A DNA stretch of 64,000 nt, from NCBI RefSeq assembly GCF_024756235.1, contig NZ_JANUGY010000007.1, positions 310,001 through 374,000 of the forward strand, written 5' to 3'. The position numbers and the translations under genes are program-made. The DNA is from Massilia kyonggiensis (lineage in GTDB: Bacteria; Pseudomonadota; Gammaproteobacteria; Burkholderiales; Burkholderiaceae_D). Positions within the stretch are counted from its first letter, which is position 1. Each line of letters opens with the position of its first letter. Below the pieces are notes generated by a model. That model was not told the origin of the DNA and ran no database searches. It was given only the letters and a program-made list of their open reading frames with translations. Of this stretch, positions 63,325 through 64,000 are shown in pieces.

Positions 63325-63828
63325 ATGTCCACCTTCCACGTCGAGCTAGAAAGCAAAGTCCCCCGTTCACCCGCCGAACTGTGGGACTGGAGCACGTCCG
63401 TACAGGGCGTCGACACCGAGATGGGGCCGGTGTTGAAGCTCGATTTTCCCAAGGGGATGACGCATATCCCGCGCGACGGCAGCGGACTTGGCCGGCCGCT
63501 CGGCAATTGCAGGTTCCTGCTGTTCGGCATCGTGCCGGTCGACCTGTCGCGGCTGACGTTCACCGAGATGGAACCGGGCCGCCGCTTCGTCGAGCAGTCG
63601 CCGCTGCTGTCGATGAAGAGCTGGCGGCACGAGCGCATCCTCACGCCCGCCCCGGACGGCACGCGCATCGTCGACCGCCTGGACTTCACGCCGCGCTTCG
63701 CGGGCCCCATCGTCGGCTGGTGCATCGAGCGCTTCTTTCGCCACCGCCACGCGATGCTGAAGAAGCAGTACCGCGAGCGGCGTTCAGTGCCCCGCGGCGA
63801 ACAGGGCGCCCAAGGGGTCCACGTGTAG
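63325..63828 (+). CDS. SRPBCC (START-like) family protein
   Basis: 167 residues of the Bet v1/SRPBCC fold: an N-terminal strand and helix (FHVELESKVPRSPAELWDWS) and a mid-section with SRLTFTEMEPGRRFVEQSP and TRIVDRLDFTPRF ending in the long C-terminal helix (GWCIERFFRHRHAMLKKQY). These proteins bind hydrophobic ligands or cyclise polyketides; no function can be given. GAGG precedes ATG. Its last 45 bases overlap the end of a gene on the other strand. Confidence 0.82.
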   Translation: MSTFHVELESKVPRSPAELWDWSTSVQGVDTEMGPVLKLDFPKGMTHIPRDGSGLGRPLGNCRFLLFGIVPVDLSRLTFTEMEPGRRFVEQSPLLSMKSWRHERILTPAPDGTRIVDRLDFTPRFAGPIVGWCIERFFRHRHAMLKKQYRERRSVPRGEQGAQGVHV

Positions 63829-64000
63829 CCACGCGAACGCGCCCAGCGCGAAGCCGACGAGCGCGACGACGTACGTGACCGACAGCAGCCAGCGCCGGCG
63901 CGTCAGCAGGGTGATGGCGGCCAGCGAGATGGCGATCTGCTCGGCCGTCGTCGCCAGCGCCCACTGGTGGTGGGTGTGCAGCGCGCGTTCCGATTTCTCG
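63784..64000 (-). CDS. DUF4337-like membrane protein (C-terminal part)
   Basis: The last 71 codons of a gene that enters from the right edge, ending with TGA at 63786-63784. The sequence ESEKSER-like EKSERALHTHHQWALATT, EQIAISLAAITLLTRRRWL and a final hydrophobic helix (SVTYVVALVGFALGAFAWLH) is the ending of DUF4337 proteins, which are small inner membrane proteins of unknown role. Overlaps tail-to-tail with the SRPBCC gene. Confidence 0.7.
   Translation of the reverse strand, partial: EKSERALHTHHQWALATTAEQIAISLAAITLLTRRRWLLSVTYVVALVGFALGAFAWLHVDPLGALFAAGH

Overview
The window is GC-rich DNA (roughly two thirds G+C) with tightly packed genes, many ATGA or TGATG overlaps, and a gene repertoire typical of a betaproteobacterium of the Oxalobacteraceae (Massilia/Duganella-like). 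Supporting content includes a recJ gene paired with an RpfE-type gene, a LivM-LivG fusion transporter, Cpx-type stress sensing, lolCD, prfB with programmed frameshift next to lysS, and an orphan type VI VgrG/lipase/immunity cluster. The genus is an inference; no rRNA or tRNA gene, CRISPR array, integrase or insertion sequence was seen.

Layout. 0-6.1 kb: a PLP-dependent class V aminotransferase-fold enzyme, then on the minus strand a branched-chain amino acid (or similar amide) ABC importer operon, livK-livH-livMG(fused)-livF, with a stem-loop between livK and livH. 6.2-12.2 kb: a small lipoprotein with its own terminator, an RhtA exporter, an acetyltransferase remnant cut off by a bipartite hairpin repeat, a secreted ThuA-domain protein overlapping tail-to-tail with a TonB-dependent receptor, and a small unrecognised protein. 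12.4-19.8 kb (minus): serB, mfd, a Ser/Gly/Thr-rich lipoprotein and penicillin-binding protein 1A. 19.9-27.3 kb: an OPT oligopeptide transporter, a LysR regulator, an epimerase-like protein, a POT peptide symporter and ppnN. 27.3-30.7 kb (minus): prfB (with a classical +1 frameshift site), a HAD phosphatase and lysS.

30.7-40.8 kb: cpdB with a coupled Sel1-repeat protein, an HTH-GAF regulator, an Xre-RES toxin-antitoxin pair followed by a DUF2288 gene, an NTF2-like secreted protein, a family 11 rhamnogalacturonan lyase, a second copy of the hairpin repeat, and the recJ/RpfE-type pair. 40.8-45.8 kb: two adjacent ferritin-like diiron proteins, then lolC-lolD-tatD. 45.8-53.7 kb: the main accessory island, vgrG with a C-terminal adaptor-like tail, a GXSXG lipase that is probably a type VI effector, and two homologous Tli4-type immunity genes, the first with a duplicated Cys/Trp-rich C-terminal module. 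Base composition becomes visibly less GC-rich from inside the lipase gene to the end of the second immunity gene.

53.7-64 kb: comEC, a Cpx-like two-component system with a divergent CpxP/Spy-like gene and an exact GTAAA-N5-GTAAA box between them, an alpha/beta hydrolase, dcd, an LprI-like protein coupled to a large Orn/Lys/Arg decarboxylase, an SRPBCC protein and the end of a DUF4337 gene that leaves the window. Themes that recur are peptide and amino acid import (liv, OPT, POT), envelope maintenance and envelope stress (PBP1A, lolCD, Cpx, LprI-like) and contact-dependent competition (VgrG/Tle/Tli).
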